Shown: piece by piece, positions 16,975 to 24,757 of the stretch
Position numbering within the stretch: position 1 is the stretch's first letter
Layout of the letters: every line of letters begins with the position of its first letter
Assembly: GCF_000308615.1 (NCBI RefSeq)
Contig: NZ_BAGB01000041.1
Coordinates: forward strand, 866,862-930,861
Source: Nocardia jiangxiensis NBRC 101359
GTDB taxonomy: Bacteria; Actinomycetota; Actinomycetes; Mycobacteriales; Mycobacteriaceae
Length of the DNA stretch: 64,000 bases
Direction: 5' to 3'
Program-made: the position numbers and the translations under genes
The notes under the pieces: model-generated
What the model saw: the letters and a program-made list of their open reading frames with translations, nothing else
Databases searched by the model: none
Told to the model about the DNA's origin: nothing

Positions 16975-18222
16975 TCACCGCCTCTCTTTTCGATCGTCCG
17001 GAACGGTCCGAGCCGATCTGTTCGTATCCGGTTCCGCCGCAGTACTTTCCACGGCACGTCCACAAGCGGCTCCGACGATCGTCTGCAGCACCGCGATCGC
17101 CAGCAGCACGCCCAGCGGTACCGCCCAGCCGTCGGCGAATCGCCGGATCACACCGACCGCATACGGGCCGATGGCGGCGATCAGATACCCGACTCCCTGT
17201 ACAGCACTGGAGAATTCGATCGGCCGAGGGGTGCTGCCCGCGCGCACCGTCACCACCGCCAGCGCCAGGGAGAACACCGACAGTCCCACACCGAGCACCA
17301 GCGACCACAGCAGCGGAGCCGCGGCCGGGGCGACCAGGAACCCCAGCACTCCCGCCACCGTGCACACGCTGAATCCGGCCAGCCAGCGCGCGGGATGCGC
17401 CGAGGCCGCGACCAGCGGCGGCACCAGCAGACTGATCGGCACACCCAGGCAGGTGAGCAGCCCCAGATATCCGCCCGCCGCGCTCGCGCTCACTCCGGCG
17501 TCCTCGAGCACCGAGGGCAGCCAGCCGATCACCACGAAGGCGACCATCGCCTGCAGACCGAAGAACAGGGCCAGCCCGGCACTGCGCATTCGGCGCAGGA
17601 CGACGATCGGATTCCCCTCTCGCCGAACACTTTCCGCGCGGGATTCCGCCATGCCCAGGCCCGAGCGCCACACCGCGACGACGCCCGCTGCCGCGAACAG
17701 CGCCCACAGCGTCAGCGCCCACCGCCAGCCGCCCACCGCATGCGTCAGCGGGACCACGGCGGCGAATCCGATTGCCGCACCGGCCTGCAACGCGGTGGTG
17801 AAGGTGGCCACCAGAACTCCGGTCCGACCACTGCCGCGCACCACGACCGGCAGCAGTACCGCCAGCAGCCCGACCCCGATCGCCGCGAGGAAGGTGCCAC
17901 CCACGAACACGGCCAGATCCGCCCACGGCCGCACCGCGAGCCCGATTCCGATCAGCGCGAGGGAGGCCAGCAGCTCGTTCCGCACGGACGTCCGGGACAG
18001 CACGAGCGGCGCGAGCAGGCTGGTGATCGCGAAGGCGAAAACCGGTGCGGCGGTGATGATTCCCGCCGTAGTCGCGCCCGCGCCGTAGTGCGCGGTCACC
18101 GTGTCGAGCACCGGCCCCACCGCGGTGATGCCCGGCCGAAGGTTCAGCGCGGTCACGCCGACGACGACCAACAGCGCCGCGAATGTCACCGGCCGCACGG
18201 CAGCCGAGCCCGGAGCCGTCAT
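16975..18222 (-). CDS. MFS transporter, CynX/NimT type
   Basis: A 415-residue major facilitator with about 12 hydrophobic helices. 'ALNLRPGITAVGPVLDTV' near residue 26 is the signature of the CynX/NimT (cyanate/2-nitroimidazole) subgroup. The start ATG shares one base with the tautomerase stop (TGATG), so it is tightly coupled. By position it is the counterpart of the export/self-resistance transporter of minimycin-type clusters and probably exports the NRPS-derived product. Substrate inferred, not shown. Confidence 0.9.
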   Translation of the reverse strand: MTAPGSAAVRPVTFAALLVVVGVTALNLRPGITAVGPVLDTVTAHYGAGATTAGIITAAPVFAFAITSLLAPLVLSRTSVRNELLASLALIGIGLAVRPWADLAVFVGGTFLAAIGVGLLAVLLPVVVRGSGRTGVLVATFTTALQAGAAIGFAAVVPLTHAVGGWRWALTLWALFAAAGVVAVWRSGLGMAESRAESVRREGNPIVVLRRMRSAGLALFFGLQAMVAFVVIGWLPSVLEDAGVSASAAGGYLGLLTCLGVPISLLVPPLVAASAHPARWLAGFSVCTVAGVLGFLVAPAAAPLLWSLVLGVGLSVFSLALAVVTVRAGSTPRPIEFSSAVQGVGYLIAAIGPYAVGVIRRFADGWAVPLGVLLAIAVLQTIVGAACGRAVESTAAEPDTNRSARTVPDDRKERR

Positions 18223-18452
18223 CAGTAGTCGGGCGATCGCAGCAGCGCGGCGCCGTCCGCCCGGTCGGTGATCAAGGGCCGGTAGATCCGCGCGGACCAG
18301 TCGTCGGGATCGACCGGCGCCAGACCGATCGACACCGCACCGGCACGGACCTCGAACGCCCGCGTCACCGCGGCGACCAGGTCCTGTTCGAGCCGCTGTC
18401 TGACCGGCTCGGCCAATTCTGCTGGGAAATGGGAGATCTCAACGTGCGGCAT
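18222..18452 (-). CDS. PptA-like 4-oxalocrotonate tautomerase family protein
   Basis: A 76-residue protein of the tautomerase superfamily, closest in pattern to E. coli PptA (YdcE). After Met removal it would begin with the catalytic Pro1 (PHVEISHFPAEL). It keeps the family 'SIGLAPVDPDDWSARIY' segment, where PptA has SIALQQIQPESW. It catalyses keto-enol tautomerisation or related proton transfers. The gene overlaps the NRPS 3' end by 14 bases and the MFS start by one base, so it is firmly in the operon. A tautomerase suits a pathway with amide/imide or 3-amino-pyridine-dione intermediates; this is inference. Confidence 0.88.
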   Translation of the reverse strand: MPHVEISHFPAELAEPVRQRLEQDLVAAVTRAFEVRAGAVSIGLAPVDPDDWSARIYRPLITDRADGAALLRSPDY

Positions 18453-21400
18453 GCGGTATCAACTCCTGGCTCATCCGGTGTTCCAGAACCGCGGCGGCGA
18501 TGTCGAGCGCACCGGCGGTCACGATCTCGTAGTGGCGATAGGGCAGGTTGCCCACCGGCCGGATCCGCTCCCGCAGCGGCACGACCGGGATGTCGGCGAA
18601 ACTCGGTCCGTCACCGCGCGCCCGCAGAAAGACGCTGCGGTCCAGCAGATCCGGATCGATACCGGTGGGTTCGGACCGGAACCGGTAGGTGTGCTCGACC
18701 ACCGCGACGATCCGTTCGGCCATCGCGCGCCCGAACCCGGGAACCCGCGCGGTGATCAGATCGAGGAACTGCTCGCGGGTGGTGACCCCGGCGTCGAGTT
18801 CGGTCCCGAACAGCGGATCGATCCGGCCGGTGAACACCGAGGCCAGGACCCGTTTGAAATATCGTGCGGCGTAATCGACCTCGCCGTCGTCGGGCAGTCC
18901 GGGCAGCACCGGCGAGCCGGGGGCGATCAGGACCAGCGCCTCGATCGAACGTCCCGCCGCGCTCAGGCGCTGGGCCACCTCGGCGGCGATCCGGGCTCCG
19001 AAGGAGTATCCGACCAGCCGCAGCGGCCCGCTGGGCCGGATCCGCCGCACCTCCTCCAGATCGTCGGCGATCAGGGCGGCGAGATCGCGGTGCGGAAGCT
19101 CACCGGCGTTCAGGCCGCGGGCCTGCATCCCGTACACGGTGTGGCCGTCCTGGGCCAGCTCACCGGCCAGGGCGCGCAGGCTCATCGGGTAGCCGCCCAG
19201 TCCGGGCCACAGGATGGTCGCGACCGCCGAGCCGGTACCGGCCAACCGCTGCAGCCGGTCCGCCCGCGACGGCGCGGATTCCGCTGTGGCGGCGGCCAAC
19301 TCGGCCAGGGTCGGATGCCGGAACAGGGCCTGCACGGCGAGGGTGACCCCGAGACGTTCGGCCAGCAGCCGGATCAGGCGCAGTGCCGACATCGAATTGC
19401 CGCCCTGGGCGAAGAAATCGTCACCGCGATAGACCGGTTCGTAGCCCAGCACCTCCGACCACACCCGCGCCACGGCACGCTCCCGCTCGCCGACGGGCGG
19501 ATCGACCGCGCGTTCGGTGACGACGAGTTCGGCCGCCAGCCGCGACAGCGCGGTGCGATCCTGTTTCCCGTTCCGCGACAGCGGAATCCGGTCCAGCAGA
19601 TGAATCGTCGCAGGAACCATGGCCGCGGGCAGCACCGCTCGCAGATCGTCGGCGAGCAGTTCCTCCGGCCCGCGCATGTGCACGGTGTCCTCGGTCATTC
19701 CGGTCGCGGCGAGTTGCTGCTCGGAGACCGGCCCGGCCAGCGCGAGATAACTCAGCGACCGCAGGCCCAGGATGTCGTCCAGCCGTCGCGCCGACGGCAG
19801 GTCCCGGCCGGTCAGCGAGGCATAACCGGCCGACATCAGGCCCAGGCCGGCCCGGCTGCCGAGCTGCTGCAGATGCGCCAACGCCCGGCCGAGCGCGGTG
19901 AATCCGGCCCATCCGGCCTGCGGTGTGGTGGTGAGCAGGACCGCGAATCCGGATTCGTCGTAACTGCGCTGATTGATCGCGACCACGTGGCGGCGTTCGA
20001 TCTTCTGCTCGGTGACGAAACTCGCTCCCGCACCGGTGAATCGGTAGATTCCGTGCCGATCCGGGCTGCGCCGGCCGTGCACCTGCACCCAGGCGGTGAC
20101 GGGCGAATCGGGTTGTGGTTCCGGCGCATGGCCGAGCTGCACCGACGCGGTCACCACCCCCTCGGTGACGCCGGAAACCGGTTCCACGGCAACCGAACTC
20201 ACCTGCCAGCCTGATTCGGCTGCGACCTCGTCCAGCATCCCGAGCAGATGTCCGGCCTCGAACTGCAGCACCTCCCGGACGTTGGTGGTGTAGACCGATT
20301 CGATCACCTGCGGCAGGCCGACCAGATGTAATCGTGTATCGGTCCGGGCGGTGTCCGCCACCCGATACAACGCATGCCGCAACGGATGGAAGTAGTAGAC
20401 CCCGGCCGCGATACCGGTCAGTCCACCGGTCTCGAGGTAGATCTGCGTGGCGTTCAACGCACCCGGCGAGGCGTAGGAGTACTTGGGCAGCAACCGATCC
20501 GGACTGCGGAACGGCCCGAACCAGCGCAACAGTCGGCCCAGTCCCGCGAGATCCGGCGCCCCCGCACCGCGCACCGGTTCGATCTCCCGCCACCGGAACA
20601 GCAGCGCTTCGATGTGTTCGAGCGAGATCGGCGCGGTATCGAAGGTGCGATAGGTCTTGCGGGCGAACACTCGCCGCCGTTGTTCGGCGGTCGGTTCGGC
20701 GCCCGGCAGCGCGACGTGCGGCTCCGTGCCGACCGGACGGATCCCCAGATCCGACAATTGGGCCGTCACCTGGGTGCGAGTCGATTTGGATCGGTGATGT
20801 CGACCGGCGACCCCCTGATCCATCAGCGGCGCCTGTTCCGGATCGAGTTCCACGAATCCGGCCAGCTGTGTCGTGCCGCGGGCGCTCTGCCAGGGCACCA
20901 CCGCCGCCGCGCGAACCCAGTGATGCGATTCGATCCAGAATCGGACCTCGTTGGTCTCGATGCGGTGGCCGTTGACCTTCACCTGATCGTCGGTGCGCCC
21001 CAGGAACTCGAGGTCGCCGTCGGCGTTGTAGCGCACCAGATCCCCTGTGCGGTACCAGCGTTCGGCTCCGCGCCGGACGAATCGCTCGGCGGTCACCTCG
21101 GGACGATTGCGGTATCCGTCGGCCAGCTGAATCCCGCCGATCAGCAACTCGCCCTCGGCCGCCGCAGCACCCGACTCGTCGAGCACCAGCAGGTGGCAGC
21201 CGTCCACGGGACGGCCGATCGGAACCACCGCGGTTCGCGCCGGATCGATGCCGGTGAAATCGAACCACGTCGCGTTGATGGTGGTTTCGGTAGGGCCGTA
21301 GAGGTTAACCGCCCGTGCCTGCGGGAACGCCGCCCGCATTCGGCGCGCCACCGTACCCGGCAACGCCTCACCGCCGCTGACGATCGTGCGCAGCGAGTCG

Positions 21401-22179
21401 CTCCGACCGGCGGCGGGCGCATCGGCCAGTTCGGACCAGACGGTGGGCACGCACTGCAGGATCGTGATGCGCTGTCGCACAACATGGTCCAGAATCGCGT
21501 CGGGACGGGCGTGGGTACCCGCGGGCGCGATGACCACCGTCGCGCCGACAGCGTTGGCGAGCAGCTCCCATTGCGCGGCATCGAAACTCACCGGCGTCTT
21601 CAGCAGGACGCGCGCGCCGGGACCGAGTCCGAGTTCGGTGCGCAGCCAGCCGAGCTGATGGGCGATGGCCCGATGCGGTACGACAACGCCCTTGGGCGAG
21701 CCGGTCGTGCCGGAGGTGTAGATCGAATAGGCGGGAGCGGCAGGATCGACCGAATTCGCCTGTGCCGATGGCGGTTCCGCGTGCGGCGCGTCCACGCGCA
21801 GGGTGCGTGCCCGTGACGGCAGGATTCGCCGGGCCTGCTCGTCGGTCTCGGCGTCGGTGAGCACCAGCGTCGATTCGGCATCGTTCGCCATGTACGCCAG
21901 CCGCTCGGCCGGATAATCCACCGCCAGCGGCAGATACGCGGCCCCGGCGCGCAGGATCGCCCAGACCGCGACGACGAGCCGCACCGACGGATTCAGCAGC
22001 ACGCCCACCGTGTCACCCGGCCGTACCCCGGCCGCGCGCAGGGACGCTGCCGCGGCGGCAGAGCGCGCCACGAGCTGCCGATAGTCCAGGATTTCCCGAT
22101 CATCGACGCAAGCAACGGCATCCGGCGTCGCGGCGAAGCGTTCGGCGAAGAGATCGACGAGATTGTCCACGGTATGCAC
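18439..22179 (-). CDS. Single-module NRPS (A-Ox-T-TE), indigoidine/minimycin synthetase type
   Basis: A 1246-residue synthetase. The A domain (about 1-425) has A3 YTSGTTGSPKG (154-164), 'FDAAQW' (199-204, D-A-W start of the specificity code, as I recall for L-Gln in BpsA/IndC), 'NLYGPTETT' and 'WYRTGDLVRYN'. The core is interrupted after A8 (GRTDDQVKVNGHRIE, 394-408) by a SagB/nitroreductase-like FMN oxidation domain (about 495-825; 'TYRTFD', 'YASPGALNATQIYLE'). A10 resumes at LSRNGKQDRT with catalytic Lys872. The T domain has DDFFAQGGNSM with Ser929, and the TE has GYSFG with Ser1059. BpsA/IndC enzymes oxidise and cyclise L-Gln to indigoidine; MinA-type homologues also feed minimycin. GTG start with GAGGGG upstream. 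Confidence 0.95.
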   Translation of the reverse strand: MHTVDNLVDLFAERFAATPDAVACVDDREILDYRQLVARSAAAAASLRAAGVRPGDTVGVLLNPSVRLVVAVWAILRAGAAYLPLAVDYPAERLAYMANDAESTLVLTDAETDEQARRILPSRARTLRVDAPHAEPPSAQANSVDPAAPAYSIYTSGTTGSPKGVVVPHRAIAHQLGWLRTELGLGPGARVLLKTPVSFDAAQWELLANAVGATVVIAPAGTHARPDAILDHVVRQRITILQCVPTVWSELADAPAAGRSDSLRTIVSGGEALPGTVARRMRAAFPQARAVNLYGPTETTINATWFDFTGIDPARTAVVPIGRPVDGCHLLVLDESGAAAAEGELLIGGIQLADGYRNRPEVTAERFVRRGAERWYRTGDLVRYNADGDLEFLGRTDDQVKVNGHRIETNEVRFWIESHHWVRAAAVVPWQSARGTTQLAGFVELDPEQAPLMDQGVAGRHHRSKSTRTQVTAQLSDLGIRPVGTEPHVALPGAEPTAEQRRRVFARKTYRTFDTAPISLEHIEALLFRWREIEPVRGAGAPDLAGLGRLLRWFGPFRSPDRLLPKYSYASPGALNATQIYLETGGLTGIAAGVYYFHPLRHALYRVADTARTDTRLHLVGLPQVIESVYTTNVREVLQFEAGHLLGMLDEVAAESGWQVSSVAVEPVSGVTEGVVTASVQLGHAPEPQPDSPVTAWVQVHGRRSPDRHGIYRFTGAGASFVTEQKIERRHVVAINQRSYDESGFAVLLTTTPQAGWAGFTALGRALAHLQQLGSRAGLGLMSAGYASLTGRDLPSARRLDDILGLRSLSYLALAGPVSEQQLAATGMTEDTVHMRGPEELLADDLRAVLPAAMVPATIHLLDRIPLSRNGKQDRTALSRLAAELVVTERAVDPPVGERERAVARVWSEVLGYEPVYRGDDFFAQGGNSMSALRLIRLLAERLGVTLAVQALFRHPTLAELAAATAESAPSRADRLQRLAGTGSAVATILWPGLGGYPMSLRALAGELAQDGHTVYGMQARGLNAGELPHRDLAALIADDLEEVRRIRPSGPLRLVGYSFGARIAAEVAQRLSAAGRSIEALVLIAPGSPVLPGLPDDGEVDYAARYFKRVLASVFTGRIDPLFGTELDAGVTTREQFLDLITARVPGFGRAMAERIVAVVEHTYRFRSEPTGIDPDLLDRSVFLRARGDGPSFADIPVVPLRERIRPVGNLPYRHYEIVTAGALDIAAAVLEHRMSQELIPHAAR

Positions 22180-22187
22180 GCTTCCCC

Positions 22188-22904
22188 TCAGGCCGTGTCG
22201 GTCGCGGTGGCGACCGTGCCGTGATATCGGTCGCCGAAGTCGCCGATACCCGGCTGCATGAATGCCTGATCGGTCAGGGTTCGGTCGATGTGCGAGGTGA
22301 CGATCCGGATGTCCGGCCGTCGCGACAGCACCGTGGCCAGGGCTTCGGGGCAGGTCAGCACGTTCACCACGAGGATGTCCGACTCCTCCACCCCGGCGGC
22401 CACGAGCTCGTTGATCGCGGTCAGCAAGGTGCCGCCGGTGGCGATGGTCGGATCGAGCAGCAGCACCTGCCGACCCGCGATATCCGGCGGCAGCTTGCGA
22501 TACAGCAGCGTCGGGTGTTTGGTGACCGGGTCGCGCTGAATCAGGATCTTGCCGAATCGGGCGTCGGGCCGAATCTCGCGCAACCCGATCTCCAGCGCGT
22601 CCCCGGCCCGGGGAATCGTCACCGCGTACAACTCCGGCTGTACCGCGCGCACCCCCTCGAAGACGAAGCCGGTGGGTGTGGCCACCGCATGCGGCTGGTG
22701 ATCCAGATGGGACAGCGCGGTTTCCAGCAGCAGCCGGATGATGCGCCCGGCGGCACGGACGAACTGCTCCTGACCGGCGGTGGCATCACGGGCCTGGGTG
22801 TGCAGGGCGATCAGACCGGGCGTGGGAGGCAGGACGAACACGGTGGTGTCGAGGTACCGGTCGAGATCGACCGGTCCGATGTCCGGACGGGTCCAGGTGG
22901 TCAT
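22188..22904 (-). CDS. Uracil phosphoribosyltransferase (MinD-like)
   Basis: A 238-residue PRTase: uracil + PRPP to UMP + PPi. Visible are the PRPP loop 'VLLLDPTIATGGTLLTAI' (residues about 147-164) and the UPRT-specific C-terminal 'IDRTLTDQAFMQPGIGDFGDRYHGT', which binds uracil. About 30 residues longer than housekeeping Upp. The start overlaps the HAD stop by 4 bases and the stop lies 8 bases before the NRPS start. In the published minimycin system a UPRT (MinD) raises the UMP pool and so protects the producer; the same role is inferred here. A housekeeping copy elsewhere would support this. Confidence 0.92.
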   Translation of the reverse strand: MTTWTRPDIGPVDLDRYLDTTVFVLPPTPGLIALHTQARDATAGQEQFVRAAGRIIRLLLETALSHLDHQPHAVATPTGFVFEGVRAVQPELYAVTIPRAGDALEIGLREIRPDARFGKILIQRDPVTKHPTLLYRKLPPDIAGRQVLLLDPTIATGGTLLTAINELVAAGVEESDILVVNVLTCPEALATVLSRRPDIRIVTSHIDRTLTDQAFMQPGIGDFGDRYHGTVATATDTA

Positions 22905-23602
22905 GGCCTGGCTCGCTTTCGATTTCGAATGAGTAGGGTGTCGACCACGTCGTCGAAGGTGTGTGCCACGTGATCCGTTGCGGCGGAAGCTATCTGGTGA
23001 GTGGTGTGCACCCCGTAGGTCACTCCTACGGTGAATGCGCCCAGCGCGTGGCCCAATTCGATATCGGCCACGGTGTCGCCGACCACCGCGCCCGCGGGCC
23101 CGATCTCGGTCAGCCCGAGTGTGGTCAGCGCCAGATCTCCGCTCGCGCGATGAGGTTTGGGATATTCGACATCGTCGGCCCCGACGACGGCGGCGAAGGA
23201 ATCACGGATGCCTGCCGACTCCAGAATCAGTTCGGCGCTGGCATGTTTCTTGCTGGTCACCACCGCCAGCGCCAGCCCGGCATCGGCGAGACGGCTCAGC
23301 CCGCCCAGCACGCCCTGGAACAACAGATCGGCCGCCTCGGGCACGATCACCTCGCGGTACCGGGTCAGGTATTCCTCCGAAACCGTTTGCGCGGTAACCG
23401 AATCCACAGACGATCCGGACAGTTCGGCGGCCATCTCGAGCAGTGGCCGCCCGACCAGCCGGCGCGCCGCACCGACACCCGGGTCGACCCCGGTCACGGC
23501 CTCGACGGCCAGCACGAACTGCTCGGCGATAGCGCCGGGCGTATCCAGCAGGGTGCCGTCCAGATCGAACAGCACTGCGGAAGTATGTATTTCAGCGGGC
23601 AT
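22901..23602 (-). CDS. HAD-superfamily phosphatase (IndB / MinC N-domain type)
   Basis: A 233-residue HAD subfamily IA phosphatase. Motif I DLDGTLLDT with the nucleophile Asp, motif II 'VVTSK', motif III Lys in 'YPKPH', motif IV 'VVGDTVADIELG'. The ATG at 23602 has GAGGAG six bases upstream and overlaps the C-glycosynthase gene by 11 bases. In indigoidine/minimycin clusters the equivalent enzyme dephosphorylates the C-nucleoside 5'-monophosphate. Phosphoglycolate phosphatase-like enzymes look similar, so the role rests on neighbourhood. Confidence 0.9.
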   Translation of the reverse strand: MPAEIHTSAVLFDLDGTLLDTPGAIAEQFVLAVEAVTGVDPGVGAARRLVGRPLLEMAAELSGSSVDSVTAQTVSEEYLTRYREVIVPEAADLLFQGVLGGLSRLADAGLALAVVTSKKHASAELILESAGIRDSFAAVVGADDVEYPKPHRASGDLALTTLGLTEIGPAGAVVGDTVADIELGHALGAFTVGVTYGVHTTHQIASAATDHVAHTFDDVVDTLLIRNRKRARP

Positions 23603-24551
23603 CAGGAACTCCTCGTACGAGAGCGGCACGGGCGGATTCGATCTCGGCGGCGGCCGCGGCCGTACTGATCAGCACCGCGCGATTCGCGGCCCCGGCGGCG
23701 CCGCCGGTCACCTCGTCGACCGCGCGCAGCACGAAGGTGGTCACGGCCGGACCGGTGACCCGCTCGCGCTCGGCACGGGCCAATGCCTGCCCGATCGCGG
23801 CCTCGATCCGGTCGCCGTCGAGCGCGTCGGCCGCCGGAATCGGGTGGGTGACCAGCACGGATCCGGATCCACCGAATTCCAGGTGCAATCCGGCCACCTC
23901 GGCGATCTCGCGCGGCGAGTCCAAGCGCACCTGGGTGCGGAAACCGCTCTCGCGGCAGTAGAACGCCGGGAACTCACCGGATCGGTAGCCGATCACCGGG
24001 GTGCCCTGGGTCTCCAGGAATTCCAGGGTCAGCCCCGCGTCCAGGATCTTCTTGACTCCCGCGCACACCACGATCAGCCGGGTGCGCGCCAATTCGGTCA
24101 GATCCGCGGAGATGTCGAAGCTGGTCTGCGCGCCGCGGTGCACACCGCCCAGCCCCGCGGAGGCCACCGTGGCTATTCCGGCTCGATCGGCGATCGCCAT
24201 GGTCGCCGAGATCGATGTCGCGCCGAGTGAGCCACTCGCCAGCGCCACCGCGATGTCACGACTGGTCACCTTGGCCGCGCTCCGGCCCGCGGTGGCGATG
24301 GCCTCGAGTTCGCCTGGACTGCAACCGATCAGGAACTGCCCGTCGGCGATGGCGATGGTGGCGGGCACCGCCCCACCGGTCCGCACAGCCTGTTCCACCT
24401 CGCGCGCCACGGCGAGGTTGCCGGGCGGGCCGAAGCCGTGGGCGACCACATTCGACTCCAGGGCCACCACGGGCAGGCCCCGGATCAGCGCGTCACGGAC
24501 CTCGTCGGCGACGCGGAACAACGGTGATTCGACAGCAGCGATATCCGGCAC
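23592..24551 (-). CDS. Pseudouridine-5'-phosphate glycosidase-like C-glycosynthase (PsuG / IndA / MinB type)
   Basis: A 319-residue enzyme of the PsuG (YeiN, 'indigoidine synthase A') family, about the usual length. Typical blocks: 'LPVVALESNVVAHGFGPPGNL' near the N-terminus (active-site Glu), 'PATIAIADGQFLIGCSPGELEAIA', 'AKVTSRDIAVALA' (Lys/Arg near the Schiff base region), 'GATSISATMAIADRAGIATVASAGLGGVHRGAQ' and 'ICVVCAGVKKILD'-like VVCAGVKKILD. The family forms or breaks C-C glycosidic bonds between uracil-like bases and ribose 5-phosphate. The GTG at 24551 has GAAGGA upstream; longer frames lack family sequence. First gene of the operon. Confidence 0.93.
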   Translation of the reverse strand: MPDIAAVESPLFRVADEVRDALIRGLPVVALESNVVAHGFGPPGNLAVAREVEQAVRTGGAVPATIAIADGQFLIGCSPGELEAIATAGRSAAKVTSRDIAVALASGSLGATSISATMAIADRAGIATVASAGLGGVHRGAQTSFDISADLTELARTRLIVVCAGVKKILDAGLTLEFLETQGTPVIGYRSGEFPAFYCRESGFRTQVRLDSPREIAEVAGLHLEFGGSGSVLVTHPIPAADALDGDRIEAAIGQALARAERERVTGPAVTTFVLRAVDEVTGGAAGAANRAVLISTAAAAAEIESARAALVRGVPDAR

Positions 24552-24639
24552 GTGGATGACGTCCTTCGCAGCGGTGAGCGGGGTTCTGCGACCCCCTGTC
24601 CGCCTCTCATGGTGTGCCGCGCGGCTGCCCGGTCCCACC

Positions 24640-24693
24640 TTTGCGACCACCGTGAACATATTTCTTGTCGCAAAATCTCTGGCCCAGTACATC
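24640..24693. promoter_or_regulatory. Divergent control region: inverted repeat and candidate plus-strand promoter
   Basis: The 206-bp gap between the divergent C-glycosynthase and ACAD-like genes holds a perfect 8-bp inverted repeat, TTTGCGAC (24640-24647) and GTCGCAAA (24667-24674), with arms 27 bp apart. TTGTCG (24665-24670), 17 bp, then TACATC (24688-24693) is a plausible plus-strand promoter whose -35 box overlaps the right arm. The whole stretch 24648-24680 is AT-richer than its surroundings. The repeat is seen directly; promoter and operator roles are inferred. No regulator gene lies in the cluster. Confidence 0.5.
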
Positions 24694-24757
24694 TTTCGTG
24701 GGGGCATCGGGTCGATGCGCCGATTCCCGCCCGCTGTGCACACGATCGGAGAGGCCG

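Noticed and set aside
18439..22179. NRPS as a siderophore (nocobactin/mycobactin) synthetase
   Set aside because: Single module with an oxidase inserted in the A domain and a TE, no condensation or cyclisation domain, no MbtH, no salicylate or lysine N-hydroxylase genes nearby.
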